64,000 bases of DNA from an uncultured Bacilli bacterium (GTDB lineage Bacteria; Bacillota_I; Bacilli_A; RFN20; CAG-826): positions 1 through 64,000 of the forward strand of contig CALVUI010000002.1 of the NCBI GenBank assembly GCA_944363565.1, in the 5' to 3' direction. Of the stretch, positions 19,498-28,449 are shown piece after piece (within the stretch, counting starts at the first letter, position 1; every line of letters starts with the position of its first letter). The translations under genes and the position numbers were made by a program. The notes under the pieces are model-generated. The model worked only from the letters and a program-made list of their open reading frames with translations, was not told the DNA's origin and ran no database searches.

Positions 19498-21092
19498 TTC
19501 TTCAGTTCTTCGAGGTAGCGGGCCGCTTCCTCGTCGTTGCAGGAGACGAAGTGGCCGGGAACCAGTTCCCGCCAGGTCGGCTTCTGCTTCGAGTAATCAT
19601 GGTCCCGTTCCGGGACGTAGGTGATTCTCTTCCGGCTTTCCTCGACGATGGGGTCGGGGTAAGGGACGGCCGAGAGAAGGGACTTGGTGTAGGGATGGAG
19701 GGGGTGGCTGAAGAGTTCGTCGCTGGTCGTTAATTCCACGAGGTTCCCGTAATACATGACGGCGATCCGATCGCAGAAGTATTTGACGACCGAGAGGTTG
19801 TGGGCGATGAAGATGAGGGTCAGGCTCAGCCTTTCCCTCAGATCGTTCAGGAGGTTGATGACCTGGGCCTGGACCGAGACGTCGAGGGCGCTGACCGGTT
19901 CGTCGGCGACGATGAGCTCGGGGTTCATGATGATGGCCCGGGCGATCCCGATCCGTTGACGTTGGCCCCCCGAGAACTCGTGGGGGTAGCGGTTGGCGTG
20001 TTCCGGGACCAGGCCCACCATGGTCAGGACCTTGGCGACCTGCTCGTCGATGTAGGCATTGTCGTGGACCCCTTGGATGATGAGGCCCTCGGCGATGATG
20101 TTACGGACCGTCATCCGGGGATTGAGGGAGGCGATCGGGTCCTGGAAGATCATCTGGACCTTGTTGGCGAGGCTCGTCTTCTTGGCGGCCTTGAGCTCCG
20201 CCTCATAGGCGGCATGGATCTTCTCATCTTCCGGGGTCTTCGCCGCCTTCCCCTCGTAATCCTTGAGGAAGGAGGCGTATTTCTCCTCGACCTTCTTGAC
20301 GGCGGCGGCGGCCAGGTTCTTGTTGTAGTTCTTGTCGTCCCGCTTGGCGGCCTTGATTTTTTCGGTCTGCTCCTTGGTGACGGCTTTGGCGTGTTCGAGG
20401 ACGGAAGCGATTTCCTTTTCCTTTTCCTCGATCTTCGCATTGCACTTCTGGAGCAAGGCGTCGATGGCGGGATCCCCTTCCGCCATGGCGGCGGCTTTCC
20501 GGAAAGAGATCTTCTCGGTGAAGACCTTCTCGGCGACGCTGGAGGTGAATTCCTTGCGGATCTCCTCCTCTTCGTCTCTGAGCTTGGCGACCGCGGCCTT
20601 GGCCCGGATGTTGGTGAACTTGATTTCCTTCTCGTTCCACCGGGTCCCGGCGGCGATCCGCGTCCCCTCGAGCCAGATGTCGCCCGAGGTGATCTTGTAG
20701 AGCTTGAGGATGTCGCGCCCGGTCGTCGTTTTCCCGCAGCCCGACTCCCCGACGAGGCCGAAGACCTCGCCGCGGTAGACCTTGAAGGAGACGTCGTGGA
20801 CGCCCTTGAGATACTTGGTGAGGCCGCCCTTGAAACGGAAGTACTGCTTGAGGTGCTTGAGCTCGAGGAGGACTTCCCCGTGCTCGTAGTCAAAGCCCTT
20901 CTTGGCTTCCTTTTCGGGCGCGGCCTTGACCGCTTCCTTTTCGGCCTTCGGGGCCTTGGGCTTCACGGCCTTGGTCGCCGGCTTTTTGGCGGCCGGCTTT
21001 TTGTTAGTCGATGCCTTTTTGGTCACCGTCTTCGAGGTCGTTTTCTTAGAAGAGGCGGTTTTTGCGTCGGTTTCCTTGGTTTTGGCTTTCAC
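19494..21092 (-). CDS. oppF: Oligopeptide ABC transporter ATPase OppF with inserted coiled domain and basic tail
   Basis: One of two ATPases energising peptide import. Recognisable core: Walker A GESGCGKTT (115-123), Q-loop QMIFQDP (313-319), signature FSGGQRQR (373-380), Walker B IVADEP (394-399), H-loop IAHN, and the Opp C-terminal zone HPLHPYTKSLLSAVPYPD. Two features are odd. The first 65 residues are a Lys/Ala/Thr/Pro-rich tail like histone H1. About 160 residues (150-308), rich in Lys, Glu and Ala and probably helical, are inserted between Walker A and the Q-loop, raising the length to 532 from about 320. Mycoplasma Opp ATPases are also enlarged by insertions (family knowledge). It overlaps oppD by four bases. 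Confidence 0.94.
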   Translation of the reverse strand: MKAKTKETDAKTASSKKTTSKTVTKKASTNKKPAAKKPATKAVKPKAPKAEKEAVKAAPEKEAKKGFDYEHGEVLLELKHLKQYFRFKGGLTKYLKGVHDVSFKVYRGEVFGLVGESGCGKTTTGRDILKLYKITSGDIWLEGTRIAAGTRWNEKEIKFTNIRAKAAVAKLRDEEEEIRKEFTSSVAEKVFTEKISFRKAAAMAEGDPAIDALLQKCNAKIEEKEKEIASVLEHAKAVTKEQTEKIKAAKRDDKNYNKNLAAAAVKKVEEKYASFLKDYEGKAAKTPEDEKIHAAYEAELKAAKKTSLANKVQMIFQDPIASLNPRMTVRNIIAEGLIIQGVHDNAYIDEQVAKVLTMVGLVPEHANRYPHEFSGGQRQRIGIARAIIMNPELIVADEPVSALDVSVQAQVINLLNDLRERLSLTLIFIAHNLSVVKYFCDRIAVMYYGNLVELTTSDELFSHPLHPYTKSLLSAVPYPDPIVEESRKRITYVPERDHDYSKQKPTWRELVPGHFVSCNDEEAARYLEELKK

Positions 21093-22867
21093 TTTTGCTT
21101 GGCCTCCTTTTCTAGGTGTTCGAGGACGGAGTTCTTGTAATTGGTGGGTTTGGGCATGCTATCCGGATGGTCCTTGAGGGCCTTGGCGATCCTTTCCCTC
21201 ACGATCGAAGGGACTTCGACCTCGGGGGCGTTTTCGTGGAGCATCCAGGTGGCGGCGAAGTGGGTCGGCGAGACTTCGAAGAAGGGCGGCTCCTTGAGCT
21301 CGTCGATCTTGAGGGCAAACTCATTTCTCGCCGCGAAGGCATCGCCCTTGGGCGGAAGGAGCATGTTGGGCGGAGTGCCGGGGATGGCGTGGAGCCTTTC
21401 CTTGGTCTCGAGGTCCGGCATCGAACCCAAGAGGGCCCAGGTATAGGGGTGGCGGGGATCGTAGAAGATCTCCTCGGCCGTCCCGTACTCGACGATCTTC
21501 CCGGCGTACATGACGGCGATGTCGTCCGCCATATTGGCCACGACCCCGAGGTCGTGGGTGATGAAGACGATCGAGAGGTGGCGTTCGGCCTTGAGCTTGT
21601 TGATGAGCTCGAGGATCTGGGCTTGGATGGTGACGTCGAGAGCCGTGGTCGGCTCATCGCAGATCAAGACTTCCGGAGAGGAAGAAAGGGCGATGGCGAT
21701 GACGATACGCTGCCGCATCCCGCCCGAGAGTTCGAAGGGATATTGCTTGTAGCGCCTTTCGGGTTCGTCGATCCCGACTTCCCTTAGAAGCGAGATCGCC
21801 TTTTCCTTGGCCTCGGCCTTGCTCAGTTCCTTCTTGGCGTCCTTGGCGTATTCCAAGAAGGCCTTTTCGATATATTGGGCGTAGGTCTCCCCGAGATCGT
21901 CGATCTTCCCCGCCACCTCCTCGAGGTGGGCGATGAGGAAGGAGACGGCCTCGCGGTATTCCCCGCGGGTCTCCTCGGAGCTGGGGATGATCTCGCTTTC
22001 CTTGGCCCGCGCTTCCGGCGGGAGGTCGAAGATGTTGTCGACCCCGTACTTCTCGAAGTCCTTTCCTTGCTTGGCCCTCAGGACCACGGCCCGGGCTTCC
22101 TTGCTGACCGCATTGTAAAGGACGGTCTTGAAGGTCGAAATGACGTCGTCGGGGTCGTCGGTCAAAGCCAATTGGCAACCATCGACCGCCTTGAAGACGG
22201 CCTTTCCGGCCTTGTAGGCCTCCTTGAGGTCGAACTCCCCTTGGAGGACGGCGTTTTGGTAGGCCTCGAGGGCCTCCAAAGCGGCGGCGATGGCGACCTT
22301 CTGGTCGCTTAGGGCCCGCTTGGCGGCCTCAAGGAAGAGGTCTTCATACCCTTCGACATAGGTCTTGAGGGCGGCTTCGTCGTCCCCGAGGGCCAGCTTG
22401 GAAAGTTCCTTGGCCTTGTCTTTGTCGAAGGCGGAGATGGCCTTAGCGATGGAAGCGACGTAACGCTTCCCATAACGACGGGAGGCCTTGTTCTTGAGAA
22501 GCATGGCTTCGGTCAGTTGCTTCCCGACGATCATGATGGGGTTGAGGGAAGAGAGGGGGTCTTGGAAGATCATCGAGATCTTGACGCCCCTGATCTTCGA
22601 GAAGGCTTCTTCCGAAACCTGGAGGAGGTCCTTCCCGTCGTAGATGATCTGGCCCCATTCGACGATCTTGTTGTTGGCCAAAATCCCAAGGATGGCCTTG
22701 GAAGTCACCGACTTCCCGGAGCCCGATTCCCCGACGATGGCCAGGGTCCTGCCCTTAAAAAGGGAGAAGGAAATGCCGCGGACCGCCTTGACGGTCCCCC
22801 CATTGGTCTTGAAGGAGATGCGGAGGTCCTTGACTTCGAGGACCTTCTGTCCGTTGTTCTGGTCCAT
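21089..22867 (-). CDS. oppD: Oligopeptide ABC transporter ATPase OppD with inserted helical domain
   Basis: Second ATPase of the peptide importer. Walker A GESGSGKS (46-53), Q-loop MIFQDP (99-104), signature LSGGMRQR (380-387), Walker B LICDEP (401-406), H-loop FITHDLGV, and the OppD C-terminal zone with DPRHPYTWALLGSMP and IPGTPPN. About 225 residues (128-352), mainly charged and helical, are inserted between the Q-loop and the signature, in the helical subdomain that contacts the permease; this is a different place from the OppF insertion. Total 592 residues against about 340. OppD proteins usually carry cysteine ligands of an iron-sulfur cluster near the C-terminus; these are not seen here. 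The start at 22867 follows the oppC stop by one base and has GGAGG upstream; the longer frame to 22906 would overlap oppC. Confidence 0.94.
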   Translation of the reverse strand: MDQNNGQKVLEVKDLRISFKTNGGTVKAVRGISFSLFKGRTLAIVGESGSGKSVTSKAILGILANNKIVEWGQIIYDGKDLLQVSEEAFSKIRGVKISMIFQDPLSSLNPIMIVGKQLTEAMLLKNKASRRYGKRYVASIAKAISAFDKDKAKELSKLALGDDEAALKTYVEGYEDLFLEAAKRALSDQKVAIAAALEALEAYQNAVLQGEFDLKEAYKAGKAVFKAVDGCQLALTDDPDDVISTFKTVLYNAVSKEARAVVLRAKQGKDFEKYGVDNIFDLPPEARAKESEIIPSSEETRGEYREAVSFLIAHLEEVAGKIDDLGETYAQYIEKAFLEYAKDAKKELSKAEAKEKAISLLREVGIDEPERRYKQYPFELSGGMRQRIVIAIALSSSPEVLICDEPTTALDVTIQAQILELINKLKAERHLSIVFITHDLGVVANMADDIAVMYAGKIVEYGTAEEIFYDPRHPYTWALLGSMPDLETKERLHAIPGTPPNMLLPPKGDAFAARNEFALKIDELKEPPFFEVSPTHFAATWMLHENAPEVEVPSIVRERIAKALKDHPDSMPKPTNYKNSVLEHLEKEAKQK

Positions 22868-22868
22868 A

Positions 22869-24551
22869 TCAGTCCTCCGCTCCCTTGAGGGTGGTGTTGA
22901 AGGCATCGCGCAAACCGTTGCCGAAGAGGTTGAAGCAGATCATCAATAGAGAGATGACAATGCAGGGGAATAAGAGCATGTGGGGGTAATTCGCCAAACC
23001 CGCCGTCTGGCCTTCGTTGAGCAAGCTACCGATCGAGCAAAGGCCCGAGGTCGTGAAGTTGATGAGGCCGAGGTAGGAAAGCGAGGTTTCCGAGAAGATG
23101 ACGCCGGGGACAAGTAACACCGAAGAGGTGACCAAGGTCCCGGCGGCATTGGGCAAAATGTGACGGAAGATGAGACGTCTATCCTTGGCCCCCAAGGTCC
23201 TGGAAGCCAAGACGTATTCCTGGCCCTTGTAGCGGTAGAACTGCATACGGGTCGTGGAAGCGGTTCCGATCCAGCCCGAATAGACGAAGGCCAAGAGGAT
23301 CGAGACGATCAGGACCCCGGCACTGCCGAGTTTTCCCATCATGGCCCCGTTCGAGGTAAAGGACACCGAACATATCGTAAGGACGACGATCGAAGGCACG
23401 TTCCCGATGATGTCGGTTACCCGTTCCATCACGAGGTCGGCGGTACCCCCATAGTAACCGGAGACCGCCCCCCAAATAAGACCGATGATGAAGTTGATGA
23501 GGGAGATACAGACACCGAGGATCAGCGAGAAGCGGGCACCTTCGGCTAGACGCAAGAAGATGTCCCGTCCTTCGGCGTTGGCCCCGAAGAAGAGATAGGG
23601 CTCGAAGCCGTTGAAGTAGGTCGAGTAATCGAAATAGTCGACCCGGAGGGTATAACGGCCCTGGCCGTAGGTCCCATAGACCAGGTCCCCGGCATCGTCG
23701 CGGATATAGAGGTCCTTGACGTTCCCGTTTTCGTCGTAGATCGGCGAGAACATGTTCGATTTGTCGCTGGGTTGCTGGGTCTCGTCGTTGTCGGGATAGG
23801 CCGAAAGGGCGTAATAGATGCCCGGATTGTTTTCGTAGTAGGTCCGCATCTCGTTGATGATGGTGGTGACCAGGGTATCGATGACCCCGTTGCCCCTAAG
23901 ATGGTCGGCATAGTCGGTCAGATAGGTTTCGTAGTCGACGGACGGCTTGATGATCGAGTCCGCCGTCCCGACGATCCCATTCTCCTCTTCGTAGTCGACG
24001 AGGTTCTGGTAGGCCGAGGGCGAAAGGTCGATCCGCTTGACGCCGACGGCGTAGGTGTCGACCCGGCAGTTGTAGACCACGGTATCGCTGATAACTATGT
24101 CCCCGGCCATGACCCGGTCATGGGTCTTTTCGAGGGTTTCCACGATATAGGGCCGGTTGGCGTCGGTCAGGGTCTGGATGGCGTAGCTCCGCTCGTTGAG
24201 GGACTCGATCTTGGTCCCGTCCCAGAAGCCGGTCCCGGCGAACATCGGGTTGTAGGGCAAGACGTACTTGAAGTAGTTGTCGAGGTAGCCGTTCGGATAA
24301 GCGGTCGGGGAAACGTGGGCCCGCGGGGAGGCGATGGGGACGATGATGGCGTAAAGGATGATCAGCAAAATGATGATGCCGGCCACCACCGAACCCTTGT
24401 TCTTCCTAAACCTCCTGAAGCAGTCCTTGAGATAGGAAACAGGTTTGGTTTCGAAAGCCTGGTCGTGGATGTTTTCCCGATCGATGCGCTCGAAAAGGGA
24501 CTTGTCCAGGGTTTCGCCGGAGTTTTGCAGGGTTTTCGTGTTTTCGCTCAT
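22869..24551 (-). CDS. oppC: Oligopeptide ABC transporter permease OppC with large external domain
   Basis: Membrane subunit of the peptide importer. One helix at about 53-74, then an exported loop to about 320, then the usual OppC pattern GANAEGRDIFLRLAEGARFSL, the remaining helices and the EAA loop ASRTLGAKDRRLIFRHILPN that docks on the ATPases. The loop between helices 1 and 2 is about 245 residues against 30-50 in ordinary OppC, so total length is 560 rather than about 300. It is rich in Tyr, Asp and Asn and has no recognised fold. It may contact OppA or the cell envelope. It overlaps oppB upstream by four bases. Confidence 0.93.
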   Translation of the reverse strand: MSENTKTLQNSGETLDKSLFERIDRENIHDQAFETKPVSYLKDCFRRFRKNKGSVVAGIIILLIILYAIIVPIASPRAHVSPTAYPNGYLDNYFKYVLPYNPMFAGTGFWDGTKIESLNERSYAIQTLTDANRPYIVETLEKTHDRVMAGDIVISDTVVYNCRVDTYAVGVKRIDLSPSAYQNLVDYEEENGIVGTADSIIKPSVDYETYLTDYADHLRGNGVIDTLVTTIINEMRTYYENNPGIYYALSAYPDNDETQQPSDKSNMFSPIYDENGNVKDLYIRDDAGDLVYGTYGQGRYTLRVDYFDYSTYFNGFEPYLFFGANAEGRDIFLRLAEGARFSLILGVCISLINFIIGLIWGAVSGYYGGTADLVMERVTDIIGNVPSIVVLTICSVSFTSNGAMMGKLGSAGVLIVSILLAFVYSGWIGTASTTRMQFYRYKGQEYVLASRTLGAKDRRLIFRHILPNAAGTLVTSSVLLVPGVIFSETSLSYLGLINFTTSGLCSIGSLLNEGQTAGLANYPHMLLFPCIVISLLMICFNLFGNGLRDAFNTTLKGAED

Positions 24552-25567
24552 GCTTTCTTACCTCCCATGCGGATGCGGGGATCGACGATCCCGTAGGAAA
24601 CGTCGACGACCAAGGTCCCGACCAGGCCGATGGCCACGTAGAACATGGCCACGAACTGGAAGACGTCGTAGTCGCGTTTGGTGATGGATTCCAGATAGAG
24701 GGCCCCGACGCCGCTGACCGAGAAGATGTTCTCGATGACGAGGGAACCGGAGAGGACGGAGATGATCTCCCCGAGGATCATCGGGAAGATCGGGACCATC
24801 GAGTTCCTTAAGGCGTGGCGGACGGTGGCCTGGGCCCGGGTCAGGCCCTTGGTCCTAGCTAGCAACATGAAGTCGCTGGTCAGGACTTCGGTCAATTCGG
24901 CCCTCGTATAACGGGCGAAGCCGGCGATCGAGCCGACGCACATCGACATGACCGGGAGGATCAAGGACAAAGTCATCTGGGGCGAGAACCAACCGAACTC
25001 CCCGGAGGCCCGCATCGGGGGCAAGACCTTCCAGACATAGCCGAAGAGGTATTGGAAGACGAAGGCATAGACGAAGCTCGGGACCGAGATGACGAGCATG
25101 ATGAGGACCGAGAGGACCTGGTCCTGCCACTTGTTCTTCTTGAGGGCCATGTAGATCCCGAGACCGATCCCGACCGGGATGGCGATGATCATCGAATAGA
25201 CGTTGATGAGGATGGTCGGCGGCATCTTCGAGAAGAGGATGTTTTGGGGTTCCATCCACTTGTCGACCGCATAGCTGAGGCCGAACTTCCATTGGCTCCC
25301 CGGTTTGAAAAGGTTGACGATGAAGTTCCAGAGCTGTTCGAGGACCGGGACCATCGAGTACCCGGTTTCGCTACTGGGATCGACCCGCATCCGGCCTTGG
25401 GCCACCATCCGGAGGTAGAAGGTATCGACGTCACCGGGGGTCAGGTTCGGGGTCAAAGGCAAAAGCCGGATGAGAATGAAACAGATGACGAAGATGGCCA
25501 AAAAGGTGACGACCATCAAAGCCAAGCGCTTCAGGATGTATATGAGGGTTTGCTTGGTTTCGCGCAT
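24548..25567 (-). CDS. oppB: Oligopeptide ABC transporter permease OppB
   Basis: Partner permease of OppC. 339 residues with about six helices; N-terminal ILKRLALMVVTFLAIFVICFILIRLLP is the typical OppB opening, and the EAA loop LARTKGLTRAQATVRHALRNSMVP is clear, followed by LSGSLVIENIFSVSGVG. A moderately enlarged external segment lies between helices 1 and 2 (about 40-115). AGGAGG lies before the ATG. An attenuator-like hairpin separates it from oppA, which could allow more OppA than permease. Confidence 0.96.
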   Translation of the reverse strand: MRETKQTLIYILKRLALMVVTFLAIFVICFILIRLLPLTPNLTPGDVDTFYLRMVAQGRMRVDPSSETGYSMVPVLEQLWNFIVNLFKPGSQWKFGLSYAVDKWMEPQNILFSKMPPTILINVYSMIIAIPVGIGLGIYMALKKNKWQDQVLSVLIMLVISVPSFVYAFVFQYLFGYVWKVLPPMRASGEFGWFSPQMTLSLILPVMSMCVGSIAGFARYTRAELTEVLTSDFMLLARTKGLTRAQATVRHALRNSMVPIFPMILGEIISVLSGSLVIENIFSVSGVGALYLESITKRDYDVFQFVAMFYVAIGLVGTLVVDVSYGIVDPRIRMGGKKA

Positions 25568-25603
25568 GAGACCTCCTAAGTTGTCGTTATATTACAAACA
25601 TAA

Positions 25604-25629
25604 ACGGCCAGGCGGGTTGCCCCGCCTAG
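25604..25629 (-). terminator. Hairpin between oppA and oppB (possible attenuator)
   Basis: An 11-bp stem on the minus-strand RNA with one G-U pair (arms 25619-25629 and 25604-25614), loop of 4, followed by GTTTATGTTTG rather than a pure U run. A leaky terminator or mRNA stabiliser here would favour the binding-protein transcript over the permeases, a common arrangement. Confidence 0.6.
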
Positions 25630-25653
25630 CCGATGAGGTAGAAGAAGCTATCT

Positions 25654-28374
25654 TTAGCGGACGTAGAGGTTGGAGAGATTGCCGCCCTGCTGGGCCACGA
25701 AGTTGGCCCATTCGACGTCGTCCATGTTGGCTTCCATGTAGCGGACGCCGCCATAGCCGATGAGGTTGACGTAGGTCTCGGACCCGTTTTCCCACTTGTA
25801 GCTCATGAGGCTCGAAGTGCCGCGGGCCACGATGGGGACCGCTTCGAAGCGGTTGAGGATCCCGATTTCGAGGCCGGCGAGGATGTTGAGCCTTTGCTCA
25901 TGGGCGGCCTGCCACTGCTGGTAGGTGGTCTCGTCCATCTCGGCCGGATCGTCGCCATACTGGGCTTCGTTGATCCCTTCGGTCATCAGGTGGTACCACT
26001 CGTCGAAGGTCTTGGTTTCGGCAGCGCCGTCCCCGTCGCTATCGATGTCGAGGGTGGCCAGGTTCTGACGGCCCTTGAAACCGTATTCGCAGTTATTGGG
26101 GAAGTCGGCCGCGCAATAGACTTCCATGAGGCCGTAAGGATCGATGGTCGCCCCGCCCCAGATCGAGAAGATGAGGTCGTAGCGGCCGCTGGTGGCCGAG
26201 GTGTAGTAGTCCTGGTCGGTGACGGTGTGGAAGTTGAGACTGGCTTGGACGCCGGCCTTGGCCGCCGCTTCCCGGAGGACTTCGGTCCAGGCTTTGTTCA
26301 GGAAGTTGAACATCCCGATGGTGGTTTCCGACTCGTTGTCGTAGACCCGGAATTCGATGTCGATGGTGTCGCCGCTCCTGAAGTGCCCTTCGGCACTCGA
26401 AGCGACTTCATCCCTCAAGGCCTTGGCCACGTATTCGACGGCCAGGGCGTTGTTGTAGCCGTAGGCGCTTTCGGCCAGGGCTTCTCCCGAGCCGATCGTC
26501 TCACCGCCGAGGTCACCGTAGACGGCGGCATAGACGGACTTCCCTTGCGTGGTGCTACGATAGGAGGTACCGTCGGCGTTGTTGGCGATGTAGAGGTCGT
26601 TCAGAAGTCCGGTGAAGGCCCTCGAACCACCGGTGGTCTGGGCCGCGAAGCTGGTGCGGTTGATGGCAAGGCTGAGGCCGCGGCGGAAGTCGGTGTTGGC
26701 GAGGATCGTCTTGTTGATGTTGCTCCCGCTCCCGGAATCGTTTTGCCGCCTGAGCAAGGTCGGACGGTCGCTATTGAAGCTGATCTTCTGGGTGTAGGAC
26801 TCGTAGGTCGTGGTCCGGCGGGAAGAACTCCCGTACTTGGCCATGTCCTGCGAGGTGAGGTCAATGTCGTCGAGGTTCCCGGCCAAGAATTCCTGAAGGG
26901 CCGTATTGTGGTCCGGGATGATGCGGGTGACGATGGCGTCCATCTCGTACATCCCCTCGTGGCGGCCGTCGGTATAGCCATACCACTTGTCGTTGCGGGA
27001 GATGTTGATCTGGTTGCCCGATTCGTAGTGGGTCAGCTTGTAGGGCCCGTAGGAACGGTAGTTGTCGACCGAGTTGCTCCCGTAGGTCGTGAACTTGGTG
27101 TTGTTGGCCCCGGTCTGGGTCAGACGGTCGTAGAGAGCGACGTCGACGATCCAGTTGCTGGTAAGGGCAAACCGGAGGTTAAGCGAAGTGATCGGCTTGG
27201 TGAGGTAAAGGCGGATGGTGTAGTCATCGACGGCCTTGATGCCGAGGTCTTCCTGGGTCAGGCCCGAAAGATCGTGGCTGATCTGGGTGAAGAGGGGCAA
27301 TTCCCAGTTCCAGGCCGAATTGCGGTAGGACGGGGTGACCCCGCCGATGAAGGTCGAAAGGTCCCTCTTGAGGTCGGCTTGGGTGTAGCGGACGGTGTTT
27401 TCATCGTTCCAGCTGGTGTTGCCCTTGTTGACAGTGGTGTAAACCTCTTTGTTGTCGAATTCCATGAGGTCGATGTAGGTCTTGTCGTTTTCGAACATCG
27501 TCGAGCTGACCTGGTCGGGACGGAAGCCGTCTTCGTAGAAGGCTTCCCAGTCGGCCTTGTCGGGGCTATTGGCGAGTTCGCTCGACCCCGGGGTATAGAC
27601 GAACTGATAGAGGTAATAGGCGACGCCGTAGGTGATCCGTTCGGCCGCCAGTTCGACGGCGTCGGTCGAATCCTGGGCTCGGTTGTTGAGGACCGAATAG
27701 AAGTTCCCGGCCCCCTGCTCGCCGGTGAAGAGGGCGTTGAAGTAGGGGGTCGCCTGGCCGAGGTTGATGTACCAGATGCCGTTGCCGCTTTCGACGGCCC
27801 CGGTCGTCTTGTTGACGTGGTCGAAGGCCGCTTCGATGGTCTCACGGCCGGACTTGTAATAGTCTTCGGCGTTGAGGAGGACCAATTCGCCCGAGTAATA
27901 GGAATCGGCGCGGTAGTTGGCGTATTGGGGGTTGAGGAGCCGCTCCATCGAGTCGACGTAGGTCTTGGCATTGATGGCAGTCCCGTCTTCGAAGCAGGCC
28001 GCCTCGTTGAGGGCGATGTCCCAGATCATGCCGCGGGTCGGGTTGCCGATGTCGGCCTCGAGGAAGAGGTCGAATTCTTCGTCGCTGAGGGTGGTCGGAT
28101 CGATGCTGACCGGTTCGGCCGCGGCCATTTCCGGCATGAAGGCGTAACCGTCACGGTTCTCGTTGAAGACAAGGTCATAAAGCCCCATTTCGGTGAAAGA
28201 GGTAATGTAGGCTTCGTCGTTGGTTTCCCAGGTGTGGGTGTTCCAAAGGGTGGGGTTGGTCGAGAGGAAGGTCCGATAGGTATGGACCCCGCTTTGCGGA
28301 CCCGAGGGGTCACAACCGGCCAAGAGGGCCACGGCCGTGAAGGCCCCGGTCAGAAGCAAGAGGTTCTTCTTCAT
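25654..28374 (-). CDS. oppA: Oligopeptide-binding lipoprotein OppA
   Basis: Extracellular peptide-binding protein, solute-binding family 5. Lipobox LLAGC with Cys21. The 906-residue length exceeds the usual 540-600, as in Mycoplasma OppA. Family segments are visible: an early LWNTHTW region, NRTSFAAQ-type SBP_bac_5 core (LANTDFRRGLSLAINRTSF) and a late block LIFSIWGGATIDPYGLMEVY. Extra length lies in the first half (about 120-330) and near the C-terminus. AAAGGATAAG precedes the ATG. It is the second gene of the operon, after the 620-residue lipoprotein. Confidence 0.93.
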   Translation of the reverse strand: MKKNLLLLTGAFTAVALLAGCDPSGPQSGVHTYRTFLSTNPTLWNTHTWETNDEAYITSFTEMGLYDLVFNENRDGYAFMPEMAAAEPVSIDPTTLSDEEFDLFLEADIGNPTRGMIWDIALNEAACFEDGTAINAKTYVDSMERLLNPQYANYRADSYYSGELVLLNAEDYYKSGRETIEAAFDHVNKTTGAVESGNGIWYINLGQATPYFNALFTGEQGAGNFYSVLNNRAQDSTDAVELAAERITYGVAYYLYQFVYTPGSSELANSPDKADWEAFYEDGFRPDQVSSTMFENDKTYIDLMEFDNKEVYTTVNKGNTSWNDENTVRYTQADLKRDLSTFIGGVTPSYRNSAWNWELPLFTQISHDLSGLTQEDLGIKAVDDYTIRLYLTKPITSLNLRFALTSNWIVDVALYDRLTQTGANNTKFTTYGSNSVDNYRSYGPYKLTHYESGNQINISRNDKWYGYTDGRHEGMYEMDAIVTRIIPDHNTALQEFLAGNLDDIDLTSQDMAKYGSSSRRTTTYESYTQKISFNSDRPTLLRRQNDSGSGSNINKTILANTDFRRGLSLAINRTSFAAQTTGGSRAFTGLLNDLYIANNADGTSYRSTTQGKSVYAAVYGDLGGETIGSGEALAESAYGYNNALAVEYVAKALRDEVASSAEGHFRSGDTIDIEFRVYDNESETTIGMFNFLNKAWTEVLREAAAKAGVQASLNFHTVTDQDYYTSATSGRYDLIFSIWGGATIDPYGLMEVYCAADFPNNCEYGFKGRQNLATLDIDSDGDGAAETKTFDEWYHLMTEGINEAQYGDDPAEMDETTYQQWQAAHEQRLNILAGLEIGILNRFEAVPIVARGTSSLMSYKWENGSETYVNLIGYGGVRYMEANMDDVEWANFVAQQGGNLSNLYVR

Positions 28375-28399
28375 TAGTGCTTATCCTTTCTTTAGAGCG

Positions 28400-28431
28400 C
28401 GTCAAGAGGGGCCTAGCGGCCCCCCGTGACG
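28400..28431 (-). terminator. Hairpin between the 620-aa lipoprotein gene and oppA
   Basis: Nested stem: outer CGTCA/TGACG (28400-28404, 28427-28431) and inner GGGGCC/GGCCCC (28408-28413, 28418-28423). No U run follows, so it is more likely an mRNA stabiliser or processing site than a full terminator. Confidence 0.5.
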
Positions 28432-28449
28432 TTGAGGTTATAGAGGTGA

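Noticed and set aside
25894-28377. An 827-codon plus-strand frame opposite oppA
   Set aside because: It mirrors the oppA frame. Antisense frames stay open across this window (also opposite oppF, gap, PFOR and fusA) because TTA, CTA and TCA codons are rare in the real genes. Its product is repetitive Gly/Val/Asp sequence.
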